A stretch of DNA of 64,000 nucleotides from Rhynchopus euleeides. Taxonomy: Eukaryota; Euglenozoa; Diplonemea; Diplonemida; Diplonemidae. Positions 1 through 11,870 of this stretch are shown here, in pieces (the first letter of the stretch is position 1; each line of letters starts with the position of its first letter). Where the stretch lies: NCBI GenBank assembly GCA_963210315.1, contig OY723263.1:1488001-1552000 (forward strand), written 5' to 3'. Both the position numbers and the translations under genes were made by a program. The notes under the pieces are model-generated. The model was not told the origin of the DNA. It saw only the letters and a list, made by a program, of their open reading frames with translations, and made no database searches.

Positions 1-1
1 C

Positions 2-2383
2 AAGATCTTCTCCCAGCACGACCCCATACGCCTCAACACGGTCAACGCGCTGCTGTCGCGCCACATGGGCCGCGAGGAGGAGCTGCTTGAGTCTGTGATG
101 CGTGAGTACGAACCCGAGCAGGCCATCCGCAGGGAGATCCAGAAGTTCCTGAAACGCATCGGATACGACGATGAGTACATCGACGCGTTGATCCTCGAGA
201 ACCGGCAGTGCGAGGAACACCTCCTGGCCTTGCTGAAGGAGACACACGGCGACACGAGCACCGATGACGTCAAGAGCCGCAGCCTTCTCCCTACCGCATC
301 GATGGTCTCCATGCGCTCCGACGTGCGCCGCATCAACCCCCTGGACAGCGGGCTGCTGCAGCAGCTGTTAGGCGGCGCCGCAAGCCCCACCTCCGGCTCC
401 GACATCTCCTTCGACATGGACTCCGCAATGTCCCTCGACTCCCCGAAGGCCACCCGGACCATGAAGACCGAGTCAACCCACATCACCACCATCCACTGCA
501 CAGCCTGCGGACACCTCCTGATGCGGCGCGCCATCCCTGCAGATGCATTGGCACGCCCCTCCCCCGACGCACCCCCTCCTGCTGTGCCACCCCTCTTCCG
601 CCCAGGGTTCGTGTGGCACAAGCGGCCTGCTGTGGTACTCCCGCTGGCTGACCTCCCGCGGGAGTTCAACGGGCGGGCTGTGTCCTGCACTTCAGCCTTT
701 GAGGAGGACACGCAGGTGGAGGAGGAGAAGTGCCTCTATGGCATTGCAAGGGTCGCCCCTCTCCGCTGCAAGCAATGCAAAATCGACCTCGGCGCACGCT
801 TCGTGCTGTATGAGGGGCAGCCGGAGCGGGAGGGGCAGGCCATATGCTACAGCAGCTCTCTCGACTTCAAAGACGAGCACCAGCGGTGTGAAACAGTCTT
901 CACCGTGCCCTCCCTGCAGGCCTCGCAGTGCACGCGGGGCAACCCCCCCGACGCCAAGAAGGCGATGCACCTCACGGACATCGCCGAAGCCCTCTGCTCC
1001 GCAGAGCCCTCAGCAGAGCCCCCACACGCCAGGCGCGTCGCAGACCTCACATCTGACCTCGAGAAGCGCGACCGCGCTGGGCGCACCCAGCTCCTCACGG
1101 AGCTTCTCCTCCACCGGGCATCCTCGCCGTCGCCGTCACCGCCACCGCCACCCCACGCCCTCACCGCCTCGCAGTGCATTCAGACGCAGACAGAAGACGA
1201 CTGCCTTCTGCTGACAGATGACAGCCTCGATGCGTCCGATGCCGCACCTCTCTCAGACGCCAGCCCCTCGGAACCCTGCGTGTTGCGGTGCAGGACTCCT
1301 CTGGCGCCCTGCGAGCTGTACCGCACCCCAGAGGGGCTGCGCCTCTGCAGGGCAGGGATTGCCCTGGGAGAAGGGCTGCTGCACGCAGAGGTGGCGCTGC
1401 CGCCGCTGCCGCCTCCGCTCTGGGGAGGCATGCGCAGCGGCGTGGCGCGGGTCACGCTGCAGCCCGGGGGTGTGGTGTGCGATGTGCTGCTGCCGGATCT
1501 GTTCAAAATGCTGCTGCGGCTGCCGGGGCTGCTGCAGACGTGCTGCATCCTGGAGCAGGGTGGGGCCCCGCTGCCGGACACCCTGCAGAGCGTCTGCACG
1601 TCACCCGCAGCCAACCCGTTCCTTGCAGAGCACCTCCGCTGGCGCTTCGCTGCGTGGGCGAGGCACAGCCAGGTTGGGGCGAAGCTTCAGCCCCCTACTG
1701 TGGGGGCACCCAGCAGCGGCATGCGGGAGCAGCAGCAGCAGCGTGGCGGCAATAAAGGTTCGGAGAGGCGGGCGACCGCGGAGAGGCCCGGCCTGCTGCT
1801 AGGGGAGCTGGAGGAGTATGAGGTGCTGCACATCAGCCATGACCTGGCGAGGCATGGGGGGGTGGCGGCGACGGCGGGCGGCGTGCGTGGGAGGGGTGCT
1901 GCGGCGGCAGCGGTGGGGCGTGTGCGGGGGGGCGGGCGGTCCCGTGGCGGTGAGGCGGTTTCGAAGATCTTCCCGAACCGGCAGACGAGTGGAAGTGGAG
2001 GAGGAGGAGGAGGTGGTGGTGGTGGCAGCCCTGTCGTGCTGAAGGGGGAGATCTGCAGCTGCTCGCAGGGGTGGTCCTGCGACCTCGGGACGCCGCTGCG
2101 GTTGCGGAGCAGTGTGGGTGGAGGAGGAGGTGGTGGTGCCAGGTGGTCCTCCCTCTCGCGTTCGCCCTCGCCTGTGCGGCGGGACCCTGCCTACTCCGGC
2201 AGCCTGCTGGGCTCGCCCCGGCAGGCGTCGCTCCTCCGGGCGCGGGAGGGGAACCACAGCGCCGTGCCGAGCAGCCCCTACTGGCTGCCCGCAGCGGAGG
2301 CTGTTGCGGCATCGGTGGCACAGTCCCCTCCGACACGCCTGCCCCGCCAGCTCTGGGAGATCCCGTTGCGAGATCTCCTGTGA
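2..2383 (+). CDS. Cys-rich protein of unknown function, 5'-truncated by window edge
   Basis: The frame is open from base 2, before the first Met at 65, so the gene very likely starts upstream; 793 codons are visible before TGA at 2381-2383. The first ~40 residues (KIFSQHDPIRLNTVNALL, then GREEELLESV) match a pattern I associate with many euglenozoan cytoskeletal or flagellar proteins (NP/DPxxLxxVxxLL followed by GxExxL); that is family memory, not a search. Counting from Met65, residues ~143-260 hold two CxxC pairs (CTAC, CKQC) separated by FNGRA and followed by an LGARFVLYEG stretch, an arrangement like the Mis18/Yippee/CULT zinc-binding fold, which I offer only as a possibility. The second half is low complexity: Ser/Pro-rich, then Gly runs at ~2000-2030 and ~2115-2135, with no catalytic motif visible. 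No intron is needed. The CDS is confident, the function is not. Confidence 0.7.
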   Translation, partial: KIFSQHDPIRLNTVNALLSRHMGREEELLESVMREYEPEQAIRREIQKFLKRIGYDDEYIDALILENRQCEEHLLALLKETHGDTSTDDVKSRSLLPTASMVSMRSDVRRINPLDSGLLQQLLGGAASPTSGSDISFDMDSAMSLDSPKATRTMKTESTHITTIHCTACGHLLMRRAIPADALARPSPDAPPPAVPPLFRPGFVWHKRPAVVLPLADLPREFNGRAVSCTSAFEEDTQVEEEKCLYGIARVAPLRCKQCKIDLGARFVLYEGQPEREGQAICYSSSLDFKDEHQRCETVFTVPSLQASQCTRGNPPDAKKAMHLTDIAEALCSAEPSAEPPHARRVADLTSDLEKRDRAGRTQLLTELLLHRASSPSPSPPPPPHALTASQCIQTQTEDDCLLLTDDSLDASDAAPLSDASPSEPCVLRCRTPLAPCELYRTPEGLRLCRAGIALGEGLLHAEVALPPLPPPLWGGMRSGVARVTLQPGGVVCDVLLPDLFKMLLRLPGLLQTCCILEQGGAPLPDTLQSVCTSPAANPFLAEHLRWRFAAWARHSQVGAKLQPPTVGAPSSGMREQQQQRGGNKGSERRATAERPGLLLGELEEYEVLHISHDLARHGGVAATAGGVRGRGAAAAAVGRVRGGGRSRGGEAVSKIFPNRQTSGSGGGGGGGGGGSPVVLKGEICSCSQGWSCDLGTPLRLRSSVGGGGGGGARWSSLSRSPSPVRRDPAYSGSLLGSPRQASLLRAREGNHSAVPSSPYWLPAAEAVAASVAQSPPTRLPRQLWEIPLRDLL

Positions 2384-2907
2384 TAGCTGATGGGTGACCG
2401 GATCCGCTGTGGTTCTGTGTTCGAGAGTGGATTCGATGGGATGCTGTATTTTACAGAGTTTTTGTGTGTATTCCCTAGTTGGAACTGGCAGAGCGGTTGT
2501 GCTGCGCTGTCGGGTCTCGGGTGAGAGGTAGTGCGGGTCTACTGACCACTGCTCCCCGGCCCAAGCGACACGTGCCCTTTTTCCCTCAACAACTTCGTGT
2601 GAATATGCGTCAGCAGCGGGAGATCATCAAGAGCCACTCTGCGATTCTTGCAGTGTTGGCAGTGGATGCCCCATCAGATCCCGCTCGGCGCACTCCTTCT
2701 TCACCCTGAGTCGGTAGAAAGGGTCAGTGGAAAGGCAGCCCCCCCGCCCCTCCCCACCGCTGCTCCTGTTCTCAAACATCATAATCATGTCAGGGCTTGG
2801 AGGGGCCTGCGCAACAACATGGCTGGGAGCTCATCCAGGCTGGGCATATCCCGTGGTTTGTTTGTTGGGGTTGTCCCGTTCTTGCTAGCTTCTCACACAC
2901 CACCCGC
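2384..2907. other. Intergenic spacer between the Cys-rich gene and eIF4G-like A
   Basis: About 520 bases with no convincing coding region. Short open frames (2479-2709; 2648 to 3001 in frame with the downstream gene) lack protein-like composition or start context and are taken as chance. It probably holds the 3' UTR of the upstream gene and the promoter or processing signals of the next. Confidence 0.5.
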
Positions 2908-2909
2908 AG
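2880..2909 (+). promoter_or_regulatory. Candidate 3' splice acceptor (cis or spliced-leader) before eIF4G-like A
   Basis: A pyrimidine-rich stretch ends in CACCCGCAG at 2901-2909, 92 bases upstream of the start codon, and no AG lies between the tract and the site. No upstream exon is recognisable, so it could receive a spliced leader or close a 5'-UTR intron. Inference from sequence form only. Confidence 0.35.
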
Positions 2910-3001
2910 GGAACGCGGCACAGAGGACATTCCTTGCGGAGGAGTGTCCGGTGCGAACACAGCACGTAGCAGAGAGGGCTACTAAGGGAGGGGCTGCCAA
3001 G

Positions 3002-6000
3002 ATGAGTTGGACTGGCCCCCCACCGAATTACATACCGCAGCAGCACCAACACCAGCACCAGCAGCAGCAGCAGCAAGTGCATCCCCAACAGCCGCAGCAG
3101 TATTATCAGCAGCATGCACAGCAGCACCACCTGCAGCACCCCCAGGTGAATCAGCCGGGGTTTTACCCGCAGGGGCAGCAGCAGCACCAGCAGCAGCAGC
3201 CGCAGCAGATGGTGCCGCAGATGCAGTTCCAGCAGCAGCAGCACATGCAGCAGGTGCATCACCACCACCACCACCACCACCAGCACCACCAGCATCACCA
3301 ACAGCACCAACAGTTCCAACAGCCGCGGCCGGTGCGGCCAGCGGTGTGGCTCAACCCTGTGACGGGGAAGCCGCTCAGCAACGGGCAGCAGGAGGAGCCG
3401 CCCAAGCCGTCGCCCACCCCCACACCCACCACGCCTGCTGACAAGCCTGCTGCTGCGGAGGCGAAGCCTGCTGCCTCTGATAAGGCGGCGTGCAACTGCA
3501 GGCGGCACAACAAGGATGCGAACCACCTTTGCGTCAAGTTCTGCTCCCCCGTCATGGGGTGCGATGGGTCGTGCGGCTACCCCGGGGAGCAGTCCTCCAA
3601 AAAGGGGAAGGCGAAGGCCGCTGCGGCTGTTGCGGGGAAGGACAAGCCGAAGGAGGCGGCGAAGCCTGCCGCCGAGCCGGAGCCCACCCCGCCCGCTGCG
3701 AGCCAGGCGCCCCCGTCGGCGCAGGGGTCGGCCAACGTGACCCCCATGCAGATGCCTGCCCCGCCGCTCAACGCGCACGTGCAGGATCCCATGCACCTCG
3801 ATCAGGGCATGATGCAGCAGTACCCACACCAGCACCAGCACCACCACCAGCACCACCAACACCAACACCAGCATCAGCATCAGCATCAGCACCAACACCA
3901 GCATGGTGTGCATCCGCAGGATGGGTATATGCCGATGCAGCCGGGAATGCCGCCGCCTGGCATGTCTCCGAATGCCGGCCCCATGATGAACATGATGCCC
4001 GGTGTGCACCCGAAGCCTGCAGGGGTGAAGCCCGACGGCCCGCCCCAGGCGGGGGTGCCCTACGGCGCCCCTCCTCCGAAGCGTGCCTCCCACGCGCTGC
4101 CCATCGTGGCGCCTGCAGGTGACCCGCGCGGCCCCAACGGCAAGGGGGCCACCTTCGAGCAGATGATTGCCATCCAGAAGGAGGTGATGGTGAACGCGCA
4201 GGATTACCTGATGCGCAACCGGACCCTGATGATCTTCCTGGATGAGTTCATGATGCACTGGCGCCCCGGGAAGGTGAACGCCATCACCGCGTCGAAGACA
4301 CGCCACAGCGAGCGTGACAACACCATGAGGAAGGTGAAGGGCATCCTCAACAAGCTCACACCGGAAAAGGCAGACAAGCTGAAATCGCAGATGATTGACG
4401 TGTTGGGGTACGCCATGTCGAAGACAGACGAGAAGGAGCGCACCGACCTCCTCAAGGACATCGTGGGGCTTGTTTACGAAGAGGCGGTTGCTGTTCAGGA
4501 CTTCACAACGGTGTACGCTGACCTGTGCATGGACCTCTCCCGGCATAACGTGCGGACCCTCAACGTCTCCACAGGGCAGGAGCCGTTCCGGAAAGCTCTG
4601 ATCACAACCTGCCAGCATGAATACACTGTTGCCATCAAGAAGCAGGAGGAGGAGCAGGGGGATGAGAAGGAGAAGGCGAAGGTGCGGAGGCGTGCGTTGA
4701 ACAACATCCATTTCGTCGGGGAGCTGTACAAGCGGCAGCTCCTGACGGAGAAGATTATTCACAGCGTCCTCAAGAGCCTCCTTATCGACGAGAAGGTGGT
4801 GTTGGATGACGAGCGTCTGGAGAAGGTTGTGAAGCTCCTTGAGACGGTCGGCCGCTCTCTCGAGAAGGATTCCAAGGAGCCCAAGGTGGAGGAGATGGAG
4901 CGGTATTTCCAGAAGCTGGAGGAGGTGCGTATCGAGAAGGGTTCTGCGCGGCTCGGTTTCCTCATCCAGGACCTGCTGGACCTGCGGCAGAGCGGCTGGG
5001 AGCACAAGGGCCGCAGCGGCAAGGCGAGCGGCCCCCAGACCCTGCAGTCTATTTCGCGGCAGATCATGATGGAGGAGATGTCGCGCGGTGCCTGGCAGAC
5101 CCCGGGCCTGCCGGGGAAGGTGGAGCTGCGGTTGCCTGACGTGGTGTCTGGCTTCAGCACCGATCCCGCTGACGAGAACATCAGCAAGCAGGTATGTCAG
5201 GGCTCGTCAGGGGGTTGTGCATTTTGCATTTGCGTGCGTCGCTGCTCATGTCTTGCACGTTGGTTTGATGCCAAAAAAACGGGAAGGTGACGCCTTCGTG
5301 CCAGAGTTAGTATTAGCGTGTCATATTCCTCCCCCGATCCCGGCACACCACTCACAGCTCACGCGCTGCGACGGTGAGGAGCTCACACGGCTTATCTGCG
5401 AAGTCCTGCGCGAGGCCCTCACGGGTGGCGCCCAGAAGCATGCGTCTGTGATCATGAGGACTCTCAGCAGATTCATCAGTATCCTGGTATGGTCGCACTG
5501 TGGTTGGAGGTGCAATGCAGATGTTGCCTTGTATTGTTGCCAATGGTCCCTCTGTGTTCATAATATGCAGCATTGCTTAAGTGCACGACTGAGCACCGTC
5601 TACGCATCTGCCCTCTGCAGACACAGTGGCCGTAATCTATGGTTGTTCATGCATGGTGTTGTTCTTTGAACCTGCGACTATCAACACCACACACAGGGGT
5701 CTGCCCATCTGCCTGTGGCAGTGATGCTGACACGTGCCGTGGACCCCCTGATGGACCAGCCGGCCGATGCAACGTGCTGGCCCCACTTCGAGGCTTTCCT
5801 CACAGGGATCATTAGGCAAAGGCTCCTGGAGTCGGAGGTCGGTTCTGTGATATTTGGTATGATCTGAATCGCACGCTGCCACGCAACCACTTGTTAATCA
5901 CTGTTTGCCTGCTGTCGATCCACCCAGGATCAGAAGTAGCAACAGGGGGTGTGAATGCACCAGCCCATGTGGGTTTCACGCGTTTTGCAGTCGTGATTCC

Positions 6001-6692
6001 TTCGACCTGGCTAACTCGTTCTGTGCCTTCTTCTCTTTCATCCATATGTCACAGGGAAATGTATCCTTGGCCACGACACGCCTGCTGCTACATCCGTAAT
6101 GTCCATTCTGATCCGTGCAAACCTGCCCCTCCGTGCCTCCACCTGGATCGGGCTGAAGGCCGTGAAGGACGGGAGTGACAAGGCTGCGGCAGTGAAGCAG
6201 GCTTTGCAGGATGCCGCCCGCTTCTCCGACAACGACACCGGCGCAAAGCTGATGTCATCGCTCCTCGACAGCAACCAGACCTTCGACAACCAGCTTGCCG
6301 CTCTCAAAGTACGCCTGCTCATTGTTCTTTGGGGCCCAATCGCATTGCGTGCTTTGATAACAGGAGAGTCCTTGTGTGACGGATCATCTGGCCACCACCC
6401 ACACACTCACCCCCTGCAGGAAGAGACCGACGTCGGGCAGGTCGTGTCTGCGCTTCTCGCCTCCGAATGGGTGCGCCACTCTGACGCGCCTGAACAGCTC
6501 AGCAGCTGGATCAGCAGCAAGCCCAAGAGCGAAACTGAATCACTCAGCGCAGTGCTGACCCCGCTCGGCAAGGACAAGGTCGCGGTGCACATGGAAGTGT
6601 TCCACAGCAACGCAGCCACGTTTGTCCCTGAGCGCCAGGGGGCTCTGAAGGACTTCTTGCATGCATCCACCGCGTTCGCCCACGGCCTCTGA
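3002..6692 (+). CDS. eIF4G-like translation initiation factor A (MIF4G domain), 5 exons
   Basis: Proposed exons: 3002-5191, 5358-5486, 5697-5856, 6055-6308, 6420-6692, giving 1001 residues. All phases fit; donors are GTATGT, GTATGG, GTATGA and GTACGC, each acceptor ends in CAG. The Met at 3002 opens a Gln/His-rich tail and is preferred to upstream in-frame Mets of non-protein-like sequence. Residues ~161-190 hold a Cys/His cluster (C-x-C-R-R-x8-H-x-C-x3-C-x5-C-x3-C) shared with paralogue B. Residues ~400-680 are a MIF4G HEAT domain: ILNKLTPEK, FRKALITTCQ, NNIHFVGELYKRQLLTEKII and VKLLETVGRSLE are family hallmarks. By family, this is the scaffold joining the cap-binding factor, eIF4A and the 43S complex. 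The C-terminal exons are likely further helical repeats. No canonical eIF4E-binding motif was seen. Introns are 111-210 bp. Confidence 0.88.
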
Positions 6693-8971
6693 GTAGCCTG
6701 GCTTGCCTGTGGGTGTTGGGTGGGGGGGAGGGGGGAGGGTGGGGGCGGGTATGGTGTGTGAGGGTGAACGTGGGTGGTCGGAGAGATAGGCGGGGGAAGG
6801 GGGGTATATTAAAAATCCACACTAACAACATGCACATATTTGGGTGTGCGTGTGTGCGCGCACGCGCATGTAATTGCAGACCACATCGTCATCCGAGCCG
6901 CTACTCTTGTAACCGGATATTCAAGGCATCGCACAGCTTTGCATATAGCTCATACATGCAACGCTGCAGAGATGCCACATGGATGGCAAAAACCACACCA
7001 ACACATGACCCAGCCAGGGCCAAGGCTGGAACTATCCCATTCCCCCCTTTGCGTGCACCGAGTCAGGACATCCTTGGATGTCTGCCAACCGAGACCTTCC
7101 TCCACCCCACAAAGCTCTCTGGTTGTGGGGGCGGGTATTCGCTAATCGGGTATGCTTCGACAATCTTCGGCGGTGTTCCAATAAAATAGGTGCACTGTAC
7201 CAAAAAATGCACTATTCTGCTGAGCGAAGCCCTTGTGACAATGTGTTTGCCACGACTCACGACTCCTGTGTCAGTGTCAGAATATAGCGAGAGGGTTCAA
7301 CGCTTTCGGGCAGCAGCGACAGCCCCTACAGCAAGGCTTTGGGCACAGGCAGTTTCTTGGGGTACGTCTGCGTGAGCGTCAGAGGGCCTGTTCGCTAAGA
7401 CAAGGGAATGGGGCATTCTGCGTTCGACGAACCGTAAGTGCCTGTTTGCTTCTCTTCTCTCTTGGCATTCTGTAGGTGAGCAGTTCTGCAAGTGGCACAT
7501 ATCGACAATCTTTCCCGAGTGAATGACGGCCCCGTCCCGCCACAGCATCTATAAATTAGATGCCTCAAGCGGGTGGGGTCGGAGCTTTTGCCCTGACACC
7601 GTGTTCCCTTTTCCACGAAAATTGACATGGCGCGCTGGGTCTCTGCGTTTGGGGAGGGGGTGCTGGAGGTCAATGATCCGTGCAGCGTGACTGTGACCTA
7701 CAGGATGTACGGTTCTTGCTCCCCCCCCTCCCTTTCGGAGAGCTGGCTTCGGAAGGGACCTATATACCGCAAACGTAAGCAAGGGTTACGTGGCTGGCCC
7801 GACACCATCGCGCTCACCAACCCACCCCGTCCAAACTGCCTCGATGGGGGCTGATCAAGGTTTTGATTTTTTTGCCCCGTACCGACTGAACGTTCGAGGT
7901 CTCCATTCAGAAAGCTGAACGAACAACGATGCCTCCAATAAATGCAAACGATACTGGAGGTAAGGTTCGGGGGGGGGGGGTGGGACGATGGAGGGAGGGT
8001 GTGCGTGCGTGGGGTTGTGAGGTATTTTCGCCTTATTTCGTAACAAATGACACCGGCAAACAAAAAAACGCCTTCGGCGATAACAACAGGCGAATATCAT
8101 CGAAAAAAACGCACCGCTTCGCGATGATGCCCCAAGCCCACCCAATTGCTGCACCCAATTGCTGCGCAATTTTTTTTGCGTCCCCTCCCCCTTCCCCTCC
8201 CCCCACCTGCATCGTTTGGTATCATCCACTGCACAAGCTACTGCCCCCACCCCCACACCCCCACCCCATGCTTCTCCTTCATGCTTCCATGGCGTGGATG
8301 TTGATTTGTGCCAACCCACAGCCATACAGCGAGGCCTTTGCTCTGGATGGATATGTGAAGGAGGATGCAGTGCACAGTCTCCTCTGCCGAAAAAAACAAT
8401 ACCCCCGGTGTACGTCACTCACCGGTCGCTTCACGCGCCGGGGTGTGGTCGTCGACACCGGGAAAAAACACCCTCTCTTTTTCTCTTTGCGTGCCATCCT
8501 GTTGGGTGCGGTGTTCCGCGAGCCCCTTTTACCCTGGAAACCCACACCCAGCCCACCCAACTCCCCGTGTTTTTCAGCGTTCTGAACGACCTTTTCTTGC
8601 CGTGTTCCTAGCAACCCGAATCAGCGCTGCTTCGGGCTGTTCCTCCTTCCTGACCCCCCCCTCCCTCTCCTGCCCCACCGCAGGTGGGGAGGGTGTTTTT
8701 GTGTGTGTTCTCCAAAGAAAGGCGCTATGTGTTCCCACATCCTAACCTATCGAACTCCTGCGAGCTCATGCTGCCGTGTTGGTTGCGAACATGTCAGGTG
8801 TTTCTTCGCGGAGTCGTCACCACAACTGCCACAGCGTCTGTTCTTTGGAGGGGTTCAGCTTGAAGCAGCAGTGGACCCTCTGCGTGGCCTCACTGTCGGT
8901 ATTCAGGAGGCGCAGGAGACCTGCTCGGTGAAGATAGTACAAATATATGAGGTCTGGGTGGGGGGGGGGGG
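6693..8971. other. Intergenic region with homopolymer tracts, no supported gene
   Basis: About 2.3 kb after the eIF4G-like A stop. It holds G-runs (6719-6760, 7969-7981, 8958-8971), C-rich tracts and several short frames (for example 7929-8585 and 8703-9299) whose translations are low complexity and that overlap other open frames. I see no domain, intron set or RNA gene. The last bases run into a TIR element. Confidence 0.5.
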
Positions 8972-8973
8972 TA

Positions 8974-10120
8974 GGGGGGGTCAAATGCCACCCTTTTACG
9001 TGGACAAACACGATTTTTCAAAAAACCGGCGCAGAGGCCCCAAAGCCCCCGTAAACCCTCCAAACCCCCCCAGATCGGTCCGGAAACCCATCGAACCCCA
9101 CTTTTCCACCATTCCGGGCACCTCAGGTGCCCGAATTGGGGTACCTAAATTTTGTGCCACCGTTTGGTACCGGACAGTGCCACTGTGTGGGAGGTTGGAA
9201 AAGAAAATGCCCCAACACACCACATCTGAGGGTTGCAATGCATGTTGCTTGCCAACCACGTCATCCGGTGGGTGTCAGGCGCTATGTAGGTGGCATTAGC
9301 CAGGTCTTCGATGAGTTCTGGCTTGTATATGTACCTCCCTGCCACCATGCACCGGGAGGCTGCCTGTAGGTACGGAACAGTCCAGATGGTCGTGTGATTC
9401 CTGTGCAGCAGTGCTCCACAACCGGGATGTGTTGACAACGACTGTTGCAACACGAGCTGTACATTCCGGGAACACACGAAGTGCGCTGTCGTGGTACCCA
9501 TTGTGCCAGAATTGGTACTTGCTGCGGTCTACTTTGCCTGGCCCAAGAGCACTGGTACTGAACAGTGCAATATGCGTGGCGAGGTGAATGCAACGGAAGC
9601 GCGCAAAGTCAATACAGCTCTCGGATGGCGGGTGGTGGTGTCACTAGTGTGTGACGTTCACTCGAGGATACAACGCATCACAATGAATCAGCAACCGTGG
9701 ACCGAGTACAATACGCTCTCTGTGGCTGGTGTGGGGGACAAAGGCAGTGCCTGTGCCGCAGGCAGGGAGGTACATATACAAGCCAGAACACATCGAAGAC
9801 CTGGCTGATGCCACCTACATAGCGCCTGACACCCACCGGATGACGTGGTTGGCAAGCAACATGCATTGCAACCCTCAGATGTGGTGTGTTGGGGCATTTT
9901 CTTTTCCAACCTCCGACACAGTGGCACTGTACGGTACCAAACGGTGGCACAAAATTTAGGTACCCCAATTCGGGCACCTGAGGTGCCCGGAATGGTGGAA
10001 AAGTGGGGTTCGATGGGTTTCCGGACCGATCTGGGGGGGTTTGGAGGGTTTACGGGGGCTTTGGGGCCTCTGCGCCGGTTTTTTGAAAAATCGTGTTTGT
10101 CACCCCCATTTGACCCCCCC
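8974..10120. mobile_element. 1.15-kb inverted-repeat element, TA target duplication, ends GGGGGGGTCAAATG
   Basis: The outer ~360-380 bp on each side (about 8974-9354 and 9764-10120) are near-perfect inverted repeats around an internal ~410 bp. Both ends read GGGGGGGTCAAATG outward-in, and TA lies immediately outside each (8972-8973, 10121-10122), as in Tc1/mariner-type target duplication. The arms differ mainly by a short block just inside the left end (about 8988-9003). No transposase is visible; reading frames in one arm are mirrored in the other, so they are shadows of the palindrome. Likely a non-autonomous fold-back element, related by its terminus to 28123-29656. Confidence 0.8.
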
Positions 10121-10122
10121 TA

Positions 10123-10426
10123 GGGGGGGGGGGGGGACAGTAGTTGCGATGGGTTTTGCTGTGCGCCCCCCCCCCTAGGCCCTTGCATAGCCCCCGATTT
10201 TCTGTCACAAAACCAAATTTTGGCCATTTTTTCAATTTTTGGGTCCAAAATACCCCCCAAAACACCACCAAATGACTTTTGTGGGTCTCTCCCACCTGTT
10301 TCCCACCCTTCCACCCCAATTTTCCAGCTTTTTTGGGGATTTTTCGGGTATTTTTGTCGGAAAAAGCCCCTCCCTTAGGGCGCTTTTCTCCTGTATATCA
10401 ACCAGGAAATTCACAAATCCACGTTT
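10123..10426. other. Spacer with one end of a further TIR-like repeat
   Basis: G-run, then a C-run, then TAGGCCCTTGCAT at about 10177, followed by TGTCACAAA and AT-rich repeat sequence. The mirror image of this end occurs at about 24560-24604, so it is probably the end of another TA-flanked element whose partner end I could not find nearby. The spacer ends with TTT, the proposed target duplication of the next element. Confidence 0.4.
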
Positions 10427-10720
10427 GGGGGTCTTCGCTAGCCGGTGCAAAAAAGTGCAGGCTGGTGCAGGGCAAAATGGGCCGAAAATGGGCCAAATCG
10501 GAGGCAAAAAAAAGGGCGGGGAGTTGGGTGGCCCCTAGCTGGGAGCACGCATTTGGACCCAAAAAATAATGTCGAGCGGTCCCTGTGCATTGTTCAGCCC
10601 TCACAGGACGAGAAGGCACGGCGGGGCCCGTGTCACGGGTAAACATTGAGATCAACCTGTCATCCTGGGCCAAGCCAAGATGGGAGCTGGCCGCCTGGGG
10701 CAATGCAGGAGCAACGGCTA

Positions 10721-11147
10721 GTGCTGTCCCGAGAACGGGCCGAGCCAGACAGTGCTGTCCCAAGGGTGGGCCGAGCCAGACAGTGATGTCCCGAGAATGG
10801 GCCGAGCCAGGCAGTGCTGTCCCAAGGGTGGGCCGAGCCAGACAGTGCTGTCCCGAGAACGGGCCGAGCCAGACAGTGCTGTCCCGAGAATGGGCCGAGC
10901 CAGGCAGTGCTGTCCCAAGGGTGGGCCGAGCCAGACAGTGCTGTCCCGAGAATGGGCCGAGCCAGACAGTGCTGTCCCGAGAATGGGCCGAGCCAGACAG
11001 TGCTGTCCCGAGAACGGGCCGAGCCAGACAGTGCTGTCCCGAGGGTGGGCCGAGCTAGGCAGTGCTGTCCCGAGAATGGGCCGAGCCACGCATTCCTGTC
11101 CAGAGGGTGGGCCGAGCCAGGCAGTGATGTCCCGAGGGTGGGCCGAC
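10721..11147 (+). repeat. 31-bp satellite array 1, copy 1 (about 14 units)
   Basis: Tandem 31-bp units of the form GTGCTGTCCCGAGAATGGGC followed by CGAGCCAGACA, varying at a few sites (CAAGGGT versus GAGAATG or GAGAACG; CAGGCA versus CAGACA). About 13.8 units. The same array in the second element copy has about 33 units. Confidence 0.95.
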
Positions 11148-11870
11148 ATCACATCCGGTCTCGGCCCGCTGTCTGGACCGCAGCAACAAGAAATCTGCGC
11201 TGCATGCACAGGAACAGGGGGACTTGGCCCGTCCGCACTCCGACATTGCACCGCGCTGCCCCAGCGCTCCAGATCACAAGGCCCCCTGTGCCGCAGGAGG
11301 TGGAGACGTCGCACACCAGCAGGATGACGTCGCAGACCAGTTCACCACCCCCAACAGTAGGTCACACTCCGCCTCGCCTGTAGGCCGTCTACTGTATGCA
11401 GGAGTCTGCGTGTGTTGATAAAGACACACACGCCCGGCACACCTGATTCTATGGGCAGCGCTCGTAACTCTCTCGGCGCCAAGTCGAAGCTGAGCAAGAT
11501 TTGGTTGGACGGTGCAAATATAGCTAGCCTTGCGGGCTCGCTAAGACACTCTCCGAGCTAGCTACATGAACACAACATTGCACATCGCACGGTTTCGAAG
11601 GATGGGTACGCGATGCGGGTTTAGGTCTTGTGCTAATGTTACACACAGCAAGATCCCTGACGGAGGGGATCGATGGAGGCACTGAGGAGATCATGACTGG
11701 GAAGGGGTCCTGCATCGAACCCCCTCTGAGTGGAGCAAACACTCGGTACTCCGGGCGCCACGTTCTGCTCGGCTGGACATCACCCCGAGGTCGTGGCCAC
11801 GGCCCCCGACCACTCACTGCGGGGAGCTTCCCGTCCAGACAGTGTCTGGACATCACTCCTGGGCTCGACC
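11148..11870. other. Unique middle segment of the satellite-bearing element (copy 1)
   Basis: About 720 bp between arrays 1 and 2, nearly identical to about 36066-36789 of the second copy. I see no conserved protein. It ends with an inverted repeat at the array boundary: arms 11844-11867 and 11879-11902 are perfect 24-bp complements with an 11-bp spacer, the right arm being the first array-2 unit. Confidence 0.6.

Noticed and set aside
2648..3001. N-terminal extension of eIF4G-like A
   Set aside because: The frame is open but the residues are not protein-like, and a good splice acceptor (2908-2909) lies within it.
9127..9977. Paired open frames with identical translations on opposite strands
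   Set aside because: They are mirror images produced by the inverted arms of the 8974-10120 element.
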